From the NCBI GenBank assembly GCA_018806985.1, contig JADANN010000468.1, positions 1,612,001 through 1,676,000 of the forward strand: a DNA stretch of 64,000 bases. Reading direction: 5' to 3'. Positions 44,546-57,499 of the stretch are shown piece by piece (position 1 is the stretch's first letter; each line of letters starts with the position of its first letter). The position numbers and the translations under genes were made by a program. Below the pieces are notes generated by a model. That model was not told the DNA's origin and made no database searches. It saw only the letters and a program-made list of their open reading frames with translations. The DNA comes from Angiostrongylus vasorum. Its lineage: Eukaryota > Nematoda > Chromadorea > Rhabditida > Metastrongylidae.

Positions 44546-45049
44546 TGGGAAGAAGTGCTTAATTGTGCTTAATATATCATTACATTTTCTAGATTTCTCT
44601 TCAATTCTCGTAATATCTAATTGAAACTTTACAACACAGTTTTAAATACATAATAAAAATGTTGGACAGTTCTTTTTCCGGTCGCAGAACAAACTGAAAA
44701 CTTCTTATACAAAGCATATCTACGCGATAGTAACGTTTCCCACTAAGAGTTATGAGGATTTGTTTCCTTTATAACCGATCGATATTACCTCATCGCTAAT
44801 CACAATGGAGAGTGACTCCTATCCATAAAAGGTCCAAGGACGGACCAAATTTTTCACAAAATACACTGTGATTCAATAAAAACTCTTATTGCAACTACAG
44901 AATTCGGTTATAGGCTTATTAAAATAAGTACTTAGCTGGCCTATTCTCAGAAGAGGTGTACTACTTCCCAGCATTCTTTCCAGTCTTTTGTTTGACGATA
45001 AGAGAAAATAAAGACGGAAGAATGCAATAAAGGATAACAAGTAACAACT

Positions 45050-45125
45050 GAGTGCAGGAAGCACAGTGGTTAGTGATACCGTGCAGCAGTTGTATGCTCA
45101 CTGGTTCGTTTCATCTTATAAACGA
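45050..45125 (+). repeat. Family C SINE head fragment
   Basis: GCAGGAAGCACAGTGGTTAG (A box) and CTCACTGGTTCGTTTC (partial B box). Confidence 0.5.
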
Positions 45126-45129
45126 GTAT

Positions 45130-45985
45130 GAAACTACGGAAAAAAAAGTCTGATGGAAAATTTTGAAACACGGACTGAAACCAATGATGCCCTTGTCATC
45201 TGACAAAAGTGCAAAAAGTTCGAAGAGCTCTCCAAAAATAGTAAACATGGGTCCATAACAGCAAACGCCCGAACACAGAATTTGTGCAATGTCTTTCTTC
45301 ATGTTGTCGAAACGAGCGCAGCCCATCGTGACCAGTTTTGTTGTGCGACAAGTTTGAATGGACAAGGACATAACTAGTACCTATTCGAGTTATTCGATAA
45401 CTAACGCGATTTTCTGGTCGTCTAGGAGAACATTCAAACATTCAACTGAGACCAACTGGAGGGCTGGTTATGGACAGCCGATGTAGGCGGTCCAGAAATA
45501 TTCCCCCACCACCGTATCTTTTTCATCGGTCAGTGGATTAGGTCATAATGGGATCTATTAATCACTGGTCGAATCCACATGTGATATCGTTTCAGCGACG
45601 GAACTTGCAGTTGAATGGACTTCAGCTGAATACCGGTTAAGGTAAGATTAATGGTGATGGTGGGTGTGGGATTCTGGACCGTTCATTGGAAGATCATTGA
45701 TACTTTGAAGGCTAACACATTGGATAATTCTACTTATCATAGCGCTGAGAGTAGGATTCACTTAATTTAGGAATGAACAATCAATATCTTTTTAGATTTT
45801 AGTTACTATTTAGCATTTTATGCCCATTTTCAACAGCTGGAAAGAAATACATTGATATTTTTGAATTATTGATTTTTCGTCACTAGATGAATAGTTACTA
45901 ACACTTTTTATTATTCCACAGCTTCCAAAAGGACATAAAAACTAAGCTGGTAGGCATAGTGTTTTTAATAGCTTTTAGGGCGCCT
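45130..45985. other. Intergenic stretch, no feature seen
   Basis: No exon, RNA or repeat I can support. Confidence 0.45.
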
Positions 45986-46255
45986 ATAAGACAGTAGTTA
46001 GAAGTACTTTACAATACACACGTCGTCATTGGTCTAACTCAACGTCCTGAGCCAAGCGTGTTCTCCGTGGTTGGCATAGAGGGTATCATACTTGCCACAG
46101 AACATAAAAAACTTACTTAATAGATCGGTAGGCCACTGTAAGTTATTGAATAAGCGAAATATGCAACGAGTCAACTCTGCGATGCTACGAAAGGGGACGA
46201 AGGCATGGCGCTTCAGTCAGGGATTAATCAACGTCGAACGCTTTACGTCTTACAT
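45985..46255 (+). repeat. Family A SINE, diverged
   Basis: Plus copy: GGCGCCTATAAGACAGTAG, GATCGGTAGGCCACTGTAAG, GGGATTAATCAACGTCGAACG. Confidence 0.65.
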
Positions 46256-46259
46256 TTTA

Positions 46260-46500
46260 GCAAATCCCTAGCACCGACTTCCTCGGCAGTGATCAATAAT
46301 TCACCGTTTTCTTGGTGAGCCACGAGGATGTTATTACACTATTTATTCATTCACAATAGCCGAAGTTTCGGCGATTTTGCCTTCTTTTAGGGCCTGGAAA
46401 AGTCAAATTGACACGCATCCTACTACTCAGTGAAGCGCTTTCATAACCCCAGAAGATAAAATTTACTACACAAGTTTTCATTAGCATAACAAATAGCTTC
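46260..46500 (-). repeat. Penelope-derived terminal repeat with decayed hammerhead
   Basis: Same block order as the left arm of the 13.5 kb foldback (TTTCATAACCCCAGAAGATA, GAGCACGAGG phrase, CCTGGAAAAGTCAAATTGAC). Minus-strand 46358-46394 reads CUAAAAGA, GGCAAAAUCGCC, GAAAC, UUC: stem II and GAAAC persist, the first box and cleavage site do not. Confidence 0.65.
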
Positions 46501-46509
46501 CTTTACACC

Positions 46510-47380
46510 CGATCTGTTCTTTGCAAGCACTGCAGCTACATGGGTTAGAAATGTGCCTGGCTAAGGTCAAAATATCAACCTAAGGTATAACGCGAGGTCA
46601 CGAGTGACCACAAGGCAATCCTCCTCGAGGGTTTTTTTTCTTGGATTTTTAGAACCTGTATAACACGTCGCAAGATTTATCGTTTACCTCTGTGACACAT
46701 ATGATACAAAATATAAGGAAGCTTCACAATGAAGCCGATAAATTGTTGAATTACTTTCGCTTAGGACTCATCACTCTACTGAACACTGCATCGAAGATTC
46801 ATTCAAACAAAGATTTCGAAGAACAAAGATTCGAAGTGATCCTGACAGATCTACCTTCTTAAATCTTGTTGGTTTAGGATTCGACAAAAGGTTCAGGAGG
46901 AGTTAGTTGATGCTTGACGTACTGGCGTCACTGACAGCTGCCTTTAGAGAATTAGTCGTCAAAACGATTGACGCTAAGTGTTTTCTTAAAAGAAAAAAAA
47001 AACAATGAGAATATTTTACAGTCAATACTCGATTGCTAGAAAAATTTCGGAATGATATAATTTCTGGTAACACTATTTGACTGTCCGAAGAAACTTAACA
47101 GCATCCTTGCCATCCCAGAAGATAGGTTGTGCTGAAAGGTGAAGATTCCTGTAGATTTTCGATATCAGAAAAAACATCAAAGTGTTATCACTGCAATCAA
47201 TATAATACCTTTTCTAAAACGAGCCACAATTTATACGCCGTAACAAAACCGTGTTCTAGTTTTTTTTTGCACCGTACTCCGTCAGCCATGGATAAGCTAA
47301 ACACAGGAATCGCTGCTCTGCTGCTGGTTCTGGAACGTGTCTACGAAAAGAATAAAGGATAGATGATACGCGTTCAGTGC
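46510..47380. other. Intergenic stretch, no feature seen
   Basis: No exon, RNA or repeat I can support. Confidence 0.45.
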
Positions 47381-47384
47381 TGGT

Positions 47385-47635
47385 CCCCTTGGGAACGCGT
47401 CATGCATTCGATTCCATTCGTGGCACCGTAGATGAGAATCAATACATATTTGGTCTATAAAATGACTTCATGGTGGTCTACGATGTACCAAGTCAATGGT
47501 TTCGTTATCCTTCCAGATAAGTTTAGTACCAATTTTCCGACCCTGAAAAGATGAAGGGGTTAGTTGCCCAAACTGCGGATTCGAACCAGCGACCACATGT
47601 ATATTGCACGGCACCTCTAGCACATGCACGCGTTC
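47385..47635 (-). repeat. Family A SINE, near full length
   Basis: Minus copy with GTCATGCATTCGATTCCATTC, the middle block TTTAGTACCAATTTTCCG and a diverged head at GGCACCTCTAGCACATGC. Confidence 0.72.
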
Positions 47636-47759
47636 GGCAGAGATACCGAAGACGGTGCCAAACGCACTCCTACATCACGACGAGCACTTCCATGAAAGAC
47701 GATGGTTCTAGAGAACAACAAAACGAAAGAAGAAAGAGACTAGGATTAGCATAAAACAC

Positions 47760-49590
47760 AAAGACCGAGCCGTCTAAACAAGAAAAATACGAATGTCTTC
47801 CAATAACAATCAATGACGAGAACCGTCAACATTTCTTAAACAATGGGACGAATAGGTAATAAAAATAATGGGGTGAGAACAAAGCGTATAAAAGCCGGCA
47901 ATGTGTCTAAATGACAATGGACGATAGTTTCTTTGCATTTTCATTCAAGTATTTAACGACGTGATGAATCACATTGACGGTGATGACAAAGAAAGCATGA
48001 ACTGGATTGGTGACGTGACGATGATAATTATCACTGTACGAAATCTTGATGATGAATGATAGCGAATGAATTCCAAACAGCTAAAACTGATGAAGTTCTT
48101 CCATGTACGGTGGGAACGAGGGTGACCATCACCCAAACCTCTGGATGACCGACACTGAACAGAGGAACGAGAAAAAGACAAACAGAAGAAATGGATGCCA
48201 AGAACAGTTACTAATGTGATGTTCTTCCTCCTCTTGTTCTTCTTATCCTCGTAGTTCTCCTCCTCCTCCTTTGTAATAACCTTCCCCAAAAACAAGACTT
48301 AGGAATCCGATACCTTTTAAATGAGTGCGACCACATTACTTTTTTGCTGTGGTCGGAAAAGATGGATCCCTTAATCTCTTTAGAAACACTGATTACCGAG
48401 AAAAATCAGGATCGACTGCTTGCATTTCGTTAGAACAAATGCATTTAAAAAGAGAATTAGGTATTATTGGAAGTAATAAATTAGGAAGTAATGAAAGAGA
48501 AAGCAAGGATACAGAAAGGGGTTTAGGTATCCCTGAAAACCACTTTCATAAGATAAATCTTGGTAATCAAGCTTAAACTGTATGTGTTTGATAAACACCA
48601 ATGGTAATAAGTGAAAAACAAAAAAGAAAACAAAAAAGGGCAAAGACAAACGGGAACTAACGCTGGCGTCGAGGACCACCAGATGATGAAATAGCGAAAG
48701 CATCGGGACCGAAAAAAGCAATGCAGAAAAAAGTTTGAAATTTAAAGGGATATGGATGGCAATCGAAAAAAGATGTAGGGAATTTGAGAAAACGGTTAAA
48801 ATGCAGTGGTTGGAGAAAAAGTGGTTCAGAAGGTTCTAGAAGAGGAAAGAAATGAAGGACATAGAAGGAACATTGGGAAACATAAAGGACGGAACACTGT
48901 AAAATATAGCCAAAAAAACAGGATATACAAAGTGCAGAAAGAATATGAGAATGAAAATGCTCAGAAAAGCAGTCAAGAGAAGAAAATTCAAAATTCTTTC
49001 ATAATCTCTCAAAGTCATAAACATTCGAACAACAAAGATAAAAGAGGTTTTGAATGTGATGACGAGAATCAAAATGCTAGGAAAAAGGAAAATGAAAATA
49101 AAAAACACGAAAGCAGAATAGCAATTAAGCGTCTAAAAAAACCGGAATTTTTATGGGAACAAAAAATACATATTGAAAATGGCAGATGAACAGATGAAGC
49201 TTGGCGGGAAAAATAGAGTTTTACAAACACCTACGGCCATCAGAAAACTCGTCCAGAAACAGTTTTAAATGTACGAGTTGTCGGTGGAAATGAAAAATTA
49301 ACCTATGTACGAACAAACACTGGTCGCTTTTGTTGCAAAGCAAAACGGATTGTGCGAGGGATGAGCACACTTAATCAGATCGCTAAATATTTATGTTGCT
49401 TAACTAAGAAATTCTTCAGCTGAATTGATCGCATCTTAAGATAAGACAGGAAAATGATGAATCTAACTCGATCAGAGAGAATTTCTTGCTTTTTTGGCTA
49501 AATGTGTCCTAGACAAAAAATCGTCATAGAGTACTTTTTTCACTATATTAAATCAAAACATTGAAAAAATTTCGTACCGTAATGTGATGA
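47760..49590. other. Intergenic stretch with A/G-rich tracts
   Basis: Compositionally biased (48600-49190 is A/G-rich on the plus strand), which gives long Lys/Glu-rich open stretches. I see no convincing exon. Confidence 0.45.
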
Positions 49591-49749
49591 GGTGCCGTTG
49601 GCAACCTCACCACCAGCAGCTTTTGCGGGTTTGATCCTTCTATCGACTAACAACGTCCTTTCATTGGAAAGCAACGTTTTTCAAGCCGACCGCTATTTAA
49701 CTCTCGTAGTGGTGATGAATACCCTTTTGGATTTTCAAGCTAACATGAG

Positions 49750-49825
49750 GTTGATAAAGACGTTTATTTGGCTAACGTTACGACGTCTTCGGCTTCATCA
49801 GAGCCGATGATCCGAGTCAGTGCTC
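49750..49825 (-). repeat. Family II Penelope-type terminus with hammerhead-like motif
   Basis: Shares AGGTTGATAAAGACGTTTATT and the hammerhead block with the copies at 59.9 and 61.7 kb; the flanks beyond about 49820 differ. Confidence 0.6.
49768..49805 (-). ncRNA. Degenerate hammerhead ribozyme, family II
   Basis: Minus strand reads GGCU, CUGAUGA, stem-loop GCCGAAGACGUC, GUAAC, GUU, AGCC. GGCU/AGCC form stem I and GUU is an allowed cleavage triplet. The only core lesion is GAAAC to GUAAC. Confidence 0.6.
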
Positions 49826-49829
49826 CACA

Positions 49830-51785
49830 ATCCTTTCGTTTTGCAAATCACAAAGTGGCATGGCAGGATCAAATTGTGCAATGGTCAAAATATATCACTT
49901 ACAACTCAGTTAACCACTTTTTACTCGATCGGTTATGACTAAAGCCTCTTGCACTTGTTCTCATTGCGCGTCAGAGCCGGTCTGTATAGTCCATTTGTTC
50001 AAAACACATGAATAGTGTTACATTTTTGCTATAGTATAACCCTATTGGTAGATGAACATCTTTCTGAACATGACATGGTTCTTCATGTAGAAGAACTTCT
50101 CGCTATTACTTAGCCATTCGACACTTATGTGAGGCAGTTAGCCATGATGAGGAGGCAGTAAACCATTTGTGAGAACCGGTTTGAGTAACTGTAAAAGCAC
50201 AAGTGTAACTCGTCCAGAAGACATTTAGCAAACATCAAATTACCGAGTGACATCCAATGTTTCATTTAGAAACAGAATACGAATATGCAATTAAGCTGAA
50301 GGGCCGCGTTAAATGCTAATCATTTCTCAGCAGGCCTGGATTCAGGACGCGTGGAACATTGCAATATTTTGCTACGAATCGAAGAAGTCTTCATTCACAG
50401 CAGAAACTCTTTTAGCAGATCTTTACTGAGGTAAAAGTGATTTATTTAAGAGATTAAAAGATAAGGAAAGAAGAACAGCCCACTGGAATGGGAAATAGCT
50501 GTGCCATCCGATGGGGGGTGACAAATGTGTTTTCGCATGTATGAGCCATGTGCATGCACATATTTATGTACATTATATAAAAAAACTGCTACGAGAACGA
50601 GCTTTTCATCCTCAATGCGTCCAGAGAGAGAAAGAAGGAAAGCGAAGAGAAAGAAAGACGGAGAGGAAGCGAAATAGACAGAAAAAGAGAGAGAGAAAGA
50701 GATCGGATGCAGAGATGGAGAGACGAATGAGTTCCAGCTGTTGTTCTTCATTCTTTGGTTTGAATGATTCGTCATTTTGTCCTTACCATACCTGCTTCAA
50801 TGTAAAATAAGAGTTTAACGTTTATAAATGACTAATTGACGTTGGGATTTTCGCGCTATAATGTTTTCCCTAGAAGTTTTTCTCTCTCGTTTTTCAAAGC
50901 CCAAAAAAGTCCACTTGGGCATAATGGTCCCATCTCAACCCATTTGATCAATATGGTCCGACCACTCTTTCTTTCTTGCAGGTTTTGCGCCATATATGGC
51001 GCATATTGCCATAAATGCCGATGCTTTTCTAGTCATAGTACATAAATGAAATTTGTTTTTCGTCTTTGTAAACAAAAATCGAACAAAACTGCGGTGGAAA
51101 AGATTAAATAATGACAAAAACAATAGGCAGATCAAAAATCCAAAAAACCACAGAGGTCAGTGTGCCACGTCCTGCTGACGATTATCGACTGGTTGGACGT
51201 TTGTGCAGAACGTCACCCATCAGATGCTTTCCCATAGTCGTAATATTGGAAACGAAAGTTATCAGGTGGACCGCATCTCACGAAAGAAAAGTTTGAAAAA
51301 GAAACAACTAAGAATCGGTAGGATTTCGATCGATATAATCGATATAACGTTCAGCTCTCGATGACTTGAATAGTAGTGGTAGTACGTAGACGACGAGATG
51401 TCGAATACCGCCGTCCTACACAACTGCGACAAGTCGTCATGTTCGTTTTACTGAGTAGTCGATGAATTGCATATGTTATGAATGCATCGAAAAAGTGCTG
51501 AACAACGAAGAAAATTAGTTGAGAGATGTGTAAAGAATATGAATGACAGAGAAGAATGATCGGATTCTGACAGACGCGTAAAGTGTGATGATCGATAGAC
51601 CGAAGCGCAACAATGTTGAAGGAATGACGTCGATGACTTGGGAAGACTAGCAAGGTGAGCTTTGAAGACCGAAAATCAAGAGTTAAATAAAAGAAATACT
51701 AAAGAGAAGAGCGAGGGAGGAAAAAATGAAAAGATGACAACTAGATAGCCCAACATCATCGAATTCCTAATAAAAGCATATTTAA
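49830..51785. other. Intergenic stretch, purine tract at 50620-50720
   Basis: AGAGAGAAAGAAGGAAAG-type tract at 50620-50720; the open stretch 51351-51653 (minus) has no recognisable motif. No supported gene. Confidence 0.45.
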
Positions 51786-51799
51786 TTTCATAAATAACA

Positions 51800-52190
51800 T
51801 CCGATGAAGGAAGCATAGGGGTTAGAGATGTTGTACAATACTAGATGATGCATGGTCGTTGGTTCGAACACGTTTCCTGTCAAGCAAGTCACCCACTTCT
51901 CTGAGGATTGCACAATGGCACCAGACCTGCCTAGCAGAAAGCTATTTTCGTTAAACGAAGGTTGGATAATGTCTTTAGTAAACACCTGCGGACACTCTAG
52001 TGAAGCTATCTCAGGTTTCCATGGAGAATCAATTCGACCAACACTCGATGATATAAGACGAAGTCCTCAACCGAACTCACCCACGCACAAATCCGAAGAC
52101 CATTGCGGGTGACGGATATGAAACAACGAACTATATGAGGAAGTGATACAATCTACACAATATGGAAAGTGGGGTCGTACAAACATAGTT
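51800..52190 (+). repeat. Family C SINE, near full length
   Basis: AAGCATAGGGGTTAGAGATG head, GTTGGTTCGAACACG (B box), CACTCTAGTGAAGCTATCTC, GATGATATAAGACGAAGTCC and GGAAAGTGGGGTCGTAC end. Confidence 0.75.
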
Positions 52191-52194
52191 ATAA

Positions 52195-53525
52195 AATTAT
52201 ATATGTTTAACAATTACCATTCATAACGCCAGAATCTGCATTGGTCCCAATGCATGTGAGAACAGTTGCCATCTCTGGCTATAAACCAACATGTCTCATC
52301 TCGTAGCGGATTTTACTAACTTAAGCAAAAACCGACGGAATCCAGAAATTTTTTCCAAATGGATACAAATTTTCTGATTCTACTAAGAAGTCCTGATTTT
52401 TTAGGGTTTACTTATAAATATCACACCACAAAGATATCAGAGACGTGAAGGCATGAAGAGAGATAGAGGAAGGCAGAATGGAAGAGAGGAAAGCTGAATG
52501 AGTAGGTGATGATAAGTCTATTCTTATACGATCAGATGATGACAAGCAGTTCGAGAAAGGCAAACCGACATCGCCTAATACGAACGGAACGGCTGATGTT
52601 CGTTTGTTCTCGTCTTGTGTTTGGTTAGTAAATGCATAGAGAGAAGACCGATACGATAGTAAGAGTGTTGAGAAGGTGCATTGTGTGTACAGCGAGGTTT
52701 TCTCTGCTTCTTTAGCTCCTTGTTGTTGTCTCATCATTTAATTCGCCAACTCGCCATTCATTGAGTACGGACGGTGTGACCAACCACAATCGTCGCCTGT
52801 TTGTTCCGTTCTTCTTCACTTTCAAAACGACCTAGATTTGTCACTAACTGATAGTTGATAATTTGATAACGAGCAACTCATTTCGTTTCATATAATTTAT
52901 CGATCGATGAACTAAGAGTATAGTGGAAATTGATTGGTGATGACTAAAGTGGTCCGATTTATCAACGATAGCACGAAAAAATGCGAAAATTGTGATAGAT
53001 GACTAACGTGAAGGATAGAAAAAAAGAAGATAAAAGGCTGTTACTTTATTTTAAGTGAAAAGGACTACGAAGGATCTCGTTATAAATCTTGTTTAGTGAG
53101 AACTAATTAATTAATCTGATAAACCTGATAGTCCGACTTCGTAAGAATATCTATCAGTACCACCAGCAATCACCCGTCAACGGGATTGATCTGATGAGCC
53201 CAAATCGGCAATGAAACCAGTTAAGCTGACGCTGCAGTGTCAAAATGTTTTAATTTTTTTTCGTAAGAATAGTTCCAAAAAGAGTGAAAGTACAGTTTTC
53301 AAACGAAGAACGAAATGAACGAGTGAAAGGACTGAAAAACTCTCTAATCAGCATCAGGATTTCATGAACAGAAGAATGGATGTTTTAAAAGAAGAATGAA
53401 TCAAGATGATGGAATGTAATTTAAATGTTGCTGTCATGCCAAGGACATGAAGATGATAGATAAGATGATTACTTTCCAGCACACTAAGCCAGTACGTTTT
53501 TCCCTCTTAGAGAGATTTGAAACGA
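52195..53525. other. Intergenic stretch, one family B fragment
   Basis: 53150-53240 has the family B leader (GCAATCACCCGTCAACGGGA, AAATCGGCAATGAAACCAGT). Otherwise nothing supported. Confidence 0.45.
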
Positions 53526-53559
53526 ACTTTTTGAGTCTGGAAGGATGATGAGCTTAGTT

Positions 53560-53640
53560 AATGCATGTGTTGCGGTCGAACCGATATCTGTGCATGTATT
53601 GCGGGGCATCTCTGACCACTGCGCCGCAAACCCTTGTCGA
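53560..53640 (-). repeat. Family A SINE head fragment
   Basis: Minus sense GGGTTTGCGGCGCAGTGGTC (A box perfect) and GGTTCGACCGC (B box). Only the tRNA-like head is left. Confidence 0.65.
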
Positions 53641-54184
53641 ATGCGATAGTAAATCGTGTAACTGGATTTGTGGAAGCTGTAGAGAAAACCGTCTTTTAAT
53701 TATGATAACAAGAAAGTCGAAAATATGCATACTGTAGGACCTTTGCATCTTTTTTAAACTATTTTCTTAAAGAAATTTGAGAACAATAACCTGGAACGAG
53801 GAATCTTTTTGGATTCGACTCCATTTTCTTCCAAAAATGTTTACAGTGGAACCGTCAATAACTGTCATTAGTGTTGAAAGTGCGAAAAATATCTACGTAT
53901 TACTCATAGGAAACAATTTTTACCAGTTTCCATGATCAGTTCGGCAAACGAAACTAGGAATGCTTTTGTTATATAACCGAATGACTAACAGTGAATCACT
54001 TCAATGTCAATCTATTGTAACACCTGTAATCTCGTTGATCATCAACTAACTGGCACTGATGTCAGCAGAGTTTCCATTCGACGCTGTCATCAGAACTCCC
54101 GGTTCATCCCATTTTTCAGGATGGCAGCAATTACTTCGCAATTTTGTTATGATACCAATTTCTACTATCATCGGAGAAGCGGAA

Positions 54185-54545
54185 GCAGAAGCAAGGCGTA
54201 GTAGCATTCATGAAAGGTCACTGGCTCAATTCTGCCCCAACCACCAATCATTCCATCCGTCAGGTGTCACTAAATTACTTTCAAATTTGTCTTGGATGAA
54301 ATCCCGAGCATACACAAAGCCTGAAATCTACCGGTGTGTAAATCTAGGAGCCCACTAGTAAAGTTATCTCTGAATTCGAGCGAGAACCAACTCGATTAAA
54401 ATTCAGTGATAGTCGTGAAGAAGAGAAAGTCCTCAACTGTCGGCCGAACTCAAATGAAAATCCGATTTCACGGACGACGGATGCACGTCAAAGAGCCGAA
54501 CAAGAGATACCAGGGTCCTCGCAATATGTAAAGTTAGGTCATACA
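54185..54545 (+). repeat. Family C SINE, diverged
   Basis: GGCGTAGTAGCATTCATGAAAGG head, CTGGCTCAATTCTGCCCC, TGAATTCGAGCGAGAACCAAC and CACGGACGACGGATGC. Confidence 0.65.
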
Positions 54546-54549
54546 CATG

Positions 54550-55190
54550 AGAAAAAATATTGCTGACCAGGTGGCCATATATAGATGACAGGCTATAGAA
54601 GTGGCGTAGGTTTACTATTAGACTGACTTTTACTGAAAATCGATCCCTTTCACAGCTCGGGAGAACCTGTTGAACAGACGAACTCTCTACTGTACACCCC
54701 GATTCGACAACAAAAAAAAACCAACCCAAGATTAGGAGACGGTGACATCATTTAAATGTTAGAAGAATGTAGAAAAATAACCAAGAATATTTTGAAGACG
54801 AAATCACAGGAGCATGGAAACTCTCCACAGTTAATCTCTACTTTCCATGAACATTAAGGAAGTAGTATTAAAAAACAGTCCAAGTAAAAAAAATGTTTTC
54901 ATTCGGAAACAGAGAACATTCATATCTTCTCCTAGAATCATATAAAGTATAACTCTCAACTTTGGCGCCAATTATAGTGTCCGTTTCTAGGCTCGTACCC
55001 TAATGATTACCATACTTAAATTGTAACTGATGAGTAAGAATTCTCTACTCTTTCCGATAGAGCACTCAATTATCAAGGATTCCGAAGCTGTTTAGAACTC
55101 TTACTGTTACGCGAAAATAAAGAAAAGGTCACAATCTGTTATATAAATTCATGCATAAACAACAGGTCCACCAATCGCATCATTCGCTTC
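54550..55190. other. Intergenic stretch, no feature seen
   Basis: No exon, RNA or repeat I can support. Confidence 0.45.
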
Positions 55191-55194
55191 CATT

Positions 55195-55490
55195 ACAAGG
55201 AGCGCTGTAATCTTGATAGAATCCAAGTCAGAAGGGATTAAATTTCCACTCGATTGACAAAGACCAGAAAATATTTGCGATGACAACCTACGAATGTCTT
55301 AGCTCGATTATCTCGGATTTCTAGAGAAAATTACGCTCAACCGGCATTCAAGACTTTGATGGGAGAAGATAACAGAACCTGAAGTTGCTGTCGATTCCAA
55401 ACACGAGTTAGACCATTCTCTGTGGATGATGGAGGTTATATTACAATGAAATGAACGGACGAAGTACTGCTAGCTGCACTAAATATGATA
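55195..55490 (+). repeat. Family C-like SINE, diverged
   Basis: CTCGATTATCTCGGATTTCT, AAACACGAGTTAGACCATTCTC and GTGGATGATGGAGG follow the family C block order. Confidence 0.5.
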
Positions 55491-55499
55491 AGATGTATC

Positions 55500-56680
55500 A
55501 TCTAGGTAGGTAGGCAAGTGAATGAAGTGATCCGTACACAAAACAATTTTGGAAAGGTTTTTTATTTATATTTTCTTTACTTTTTCTCTTAGAACTCGTA
55601 AAAAAACTAAACTGGTTCGAAGTACGACCGTTCTAAAAAAGGCATTAGTTACATTTTGTGATCCACTGACTTTGCAATGATAAAGCTTTGCGAACCATCC
55701 AAGATTACATTTTTTCTCAAAAAGAAAAGAAACCGGAAAATCAGAAATGAATAAAACTTTAATTGGTATCAGCTTGAATTAGTGACCGCTACGTAGATCG
55801 AGACTGGCAATGAATTCGGCACATTTATCGGGACACCCAGCCAGAATCACATTTTTTTCCCACAACAGACCCAGGCGAGTTACACAAAGGTACGGTATCG
55901 CAGGGTATAGTTTAAAAAAGAGTAACTGGTTTTATTGGCAAAATATGGTGTTCCTGGACTCCTTTTAGCGAGTAGAGCCTGGTGGATTGTTCTGGCGCGT
56001 GACAGGGAGGAATGGAGAGGAGCCTTGTCGCTGTCCGTTTGTATCGCTTGATGACTAACGAGGTAATTACAGGTGGTACTGGTTACAGGTGATATCTGAC
56101 TTCTTCAATTTCTATATGCGTCAAGTCAGTACAAATGCCGTTAAGGTAGAATTTATTCTACCACTTCATTACATCTTAGCCAATGATAAGTTTGTGTGCA
56201 AAATATGCGTATTGATCAGTTCTCGATTTCTTCAGTGAATCTTAGCTAACACGTGTTCTGCAGAGGCAGTAAAGCGTTTTAAGAAAATGTTGCAAAGAAT
56301 TCATCATTTCTGATGTCAGATTGTCAAGGAGGTAGAAGAAGAAAAAATATAAGGAATGAGAAAGAATGGTAGAGAAAAAAACGAAAAGAAAAAATATCAA
56401 AGGAAACGATGAAACACTTTCTTCTACTCCAATAGAATACGAAAATTTGTGGCATAAAAATAAACATGAAGTGAAAAAATGAAGAAGAACGTAAAATTTG
56501 AAAAGGAAGTCCTTTAATGCATAATAAAAATAACACTTGTAAAATTTTAAATGTTTGAAAAATACAAAGTATGTTTATGTATGAAAATAAACCGACATAC
56601 AAATGCAACAATATGGTATGGAAAAGTGACGTACGTGGCCTAAAAATGCGTTTAATGAAAAAAAGGATAAAAAATAAAGC
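55500..56680. other. Intergenic stretch, no feature seen
   Basis: AT-rich, with an A-rich tract at 56335-56500. No exon, RNA or repeat I can support. Confidence 0.45.
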
Positions 56681-56684
56681 TTTC

Positions 56685-56950
56685 GGCGTTGATCAATCCC
56701 CGAGGGACGCGCCATGCATTCGACTTCATTATGTATCGTTGGAGGTGATTGAATGCATATCTGGCCTTTACAATGACTGGCGGTGGCCTACCGATGCATC
56801 GAGCCAGTGCTGCTATCCCTGCCAGACAAGTCTGGTACCAATTTGCCGATCACGGTGGGATGGAAGGCTTGGTGGGCCTTGGGCGCTGGGATCGATTCCA
56901 CGTGTGTGCTGCAGGGCGTCTCAGACCACTGCGCTACACGCGCGGTAAGA
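56685..56950 (-). repeat. Family A SINE, full length
   Basis: Minus copy: head GCGCGTGTAGCGCAGTGGTC (A box TAGCGCAGTGG perfect), GGAATCGATCCCAGCGCC, CAGACAAGTCTGGTACCAAT, CATGCATTCGACTTCATTATG and ATCAATCCCCGAGGGACGC. Confidence 0.88.
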
Positions 56951-57239
56951 GTGAAATCGAAATAAATCAGGTAATTACTCAAACATGAATTCATTTGCTT
57001 AAAATTGCTTAGGAGCCAAAAAAATCAATTTGGAATTCTATTAATCTATTATTTAGACTGGTAGGATTCTTGCAGCCAATGGGATTACTGCAAATTCTGT
57101 GAGATTTCAGTTTTCATGAGATTATACACTGGATAGTTCGCTCGTAAAAAATTCGCCAAGTCGATGAAATAGATAGGGATCGCCAGGATGCGCAGTTTGA
57201 GGAAGAGAAGAATAACAAAGGAATAACTTCGAAACAATG

Positions 57240-57490
57240 TATTTCTAAATGATGCCGAGATATTTGCAAAACTGCGGGCCGCAGGTGTCCTAAAACTAGC
57301 TGAAAGACAGGCGAAACGAAGGACTCGCATGGTGTGGTGTTGAACACGTTACTCCCCGGAAAGGACAATAGCGCGTTCGTTCCCCACCTTAGACACCTGT
57401 GATCCAGAGTTTTGCAAATATCTCAGCCACACTGTGGTTGTATTTCGCTTGGTACCCTGCCGTGAAAATTGTAGTAGGCAGAAAATAAAA
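57240..57490. repeat. Family B repeats fused head to head (foldback)
   Basis: Arms 57248-57290 (GAGATATTTGCAAAACTGCG, GCAGGTGTCC) and 57392-57439 (GACACCTGTGATC, TTTTGCAAATATCTCAG) are inverted around a plus-oriented head GCATGGTGTGGTGTTGAAC. Same architecture as 4.6 kb. Confidence 0.7.
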
Positions 57491-57499
57491 AAGTAGAAC

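Noticed and set aside
48806..49189. A 127-codon Lys/Glu/Asn-rich frame.
   Set aside because: It comes from an A/G-rich tract; the opposite strand is equally open with Phe/Leu/Ile, which is typical of composition bias.
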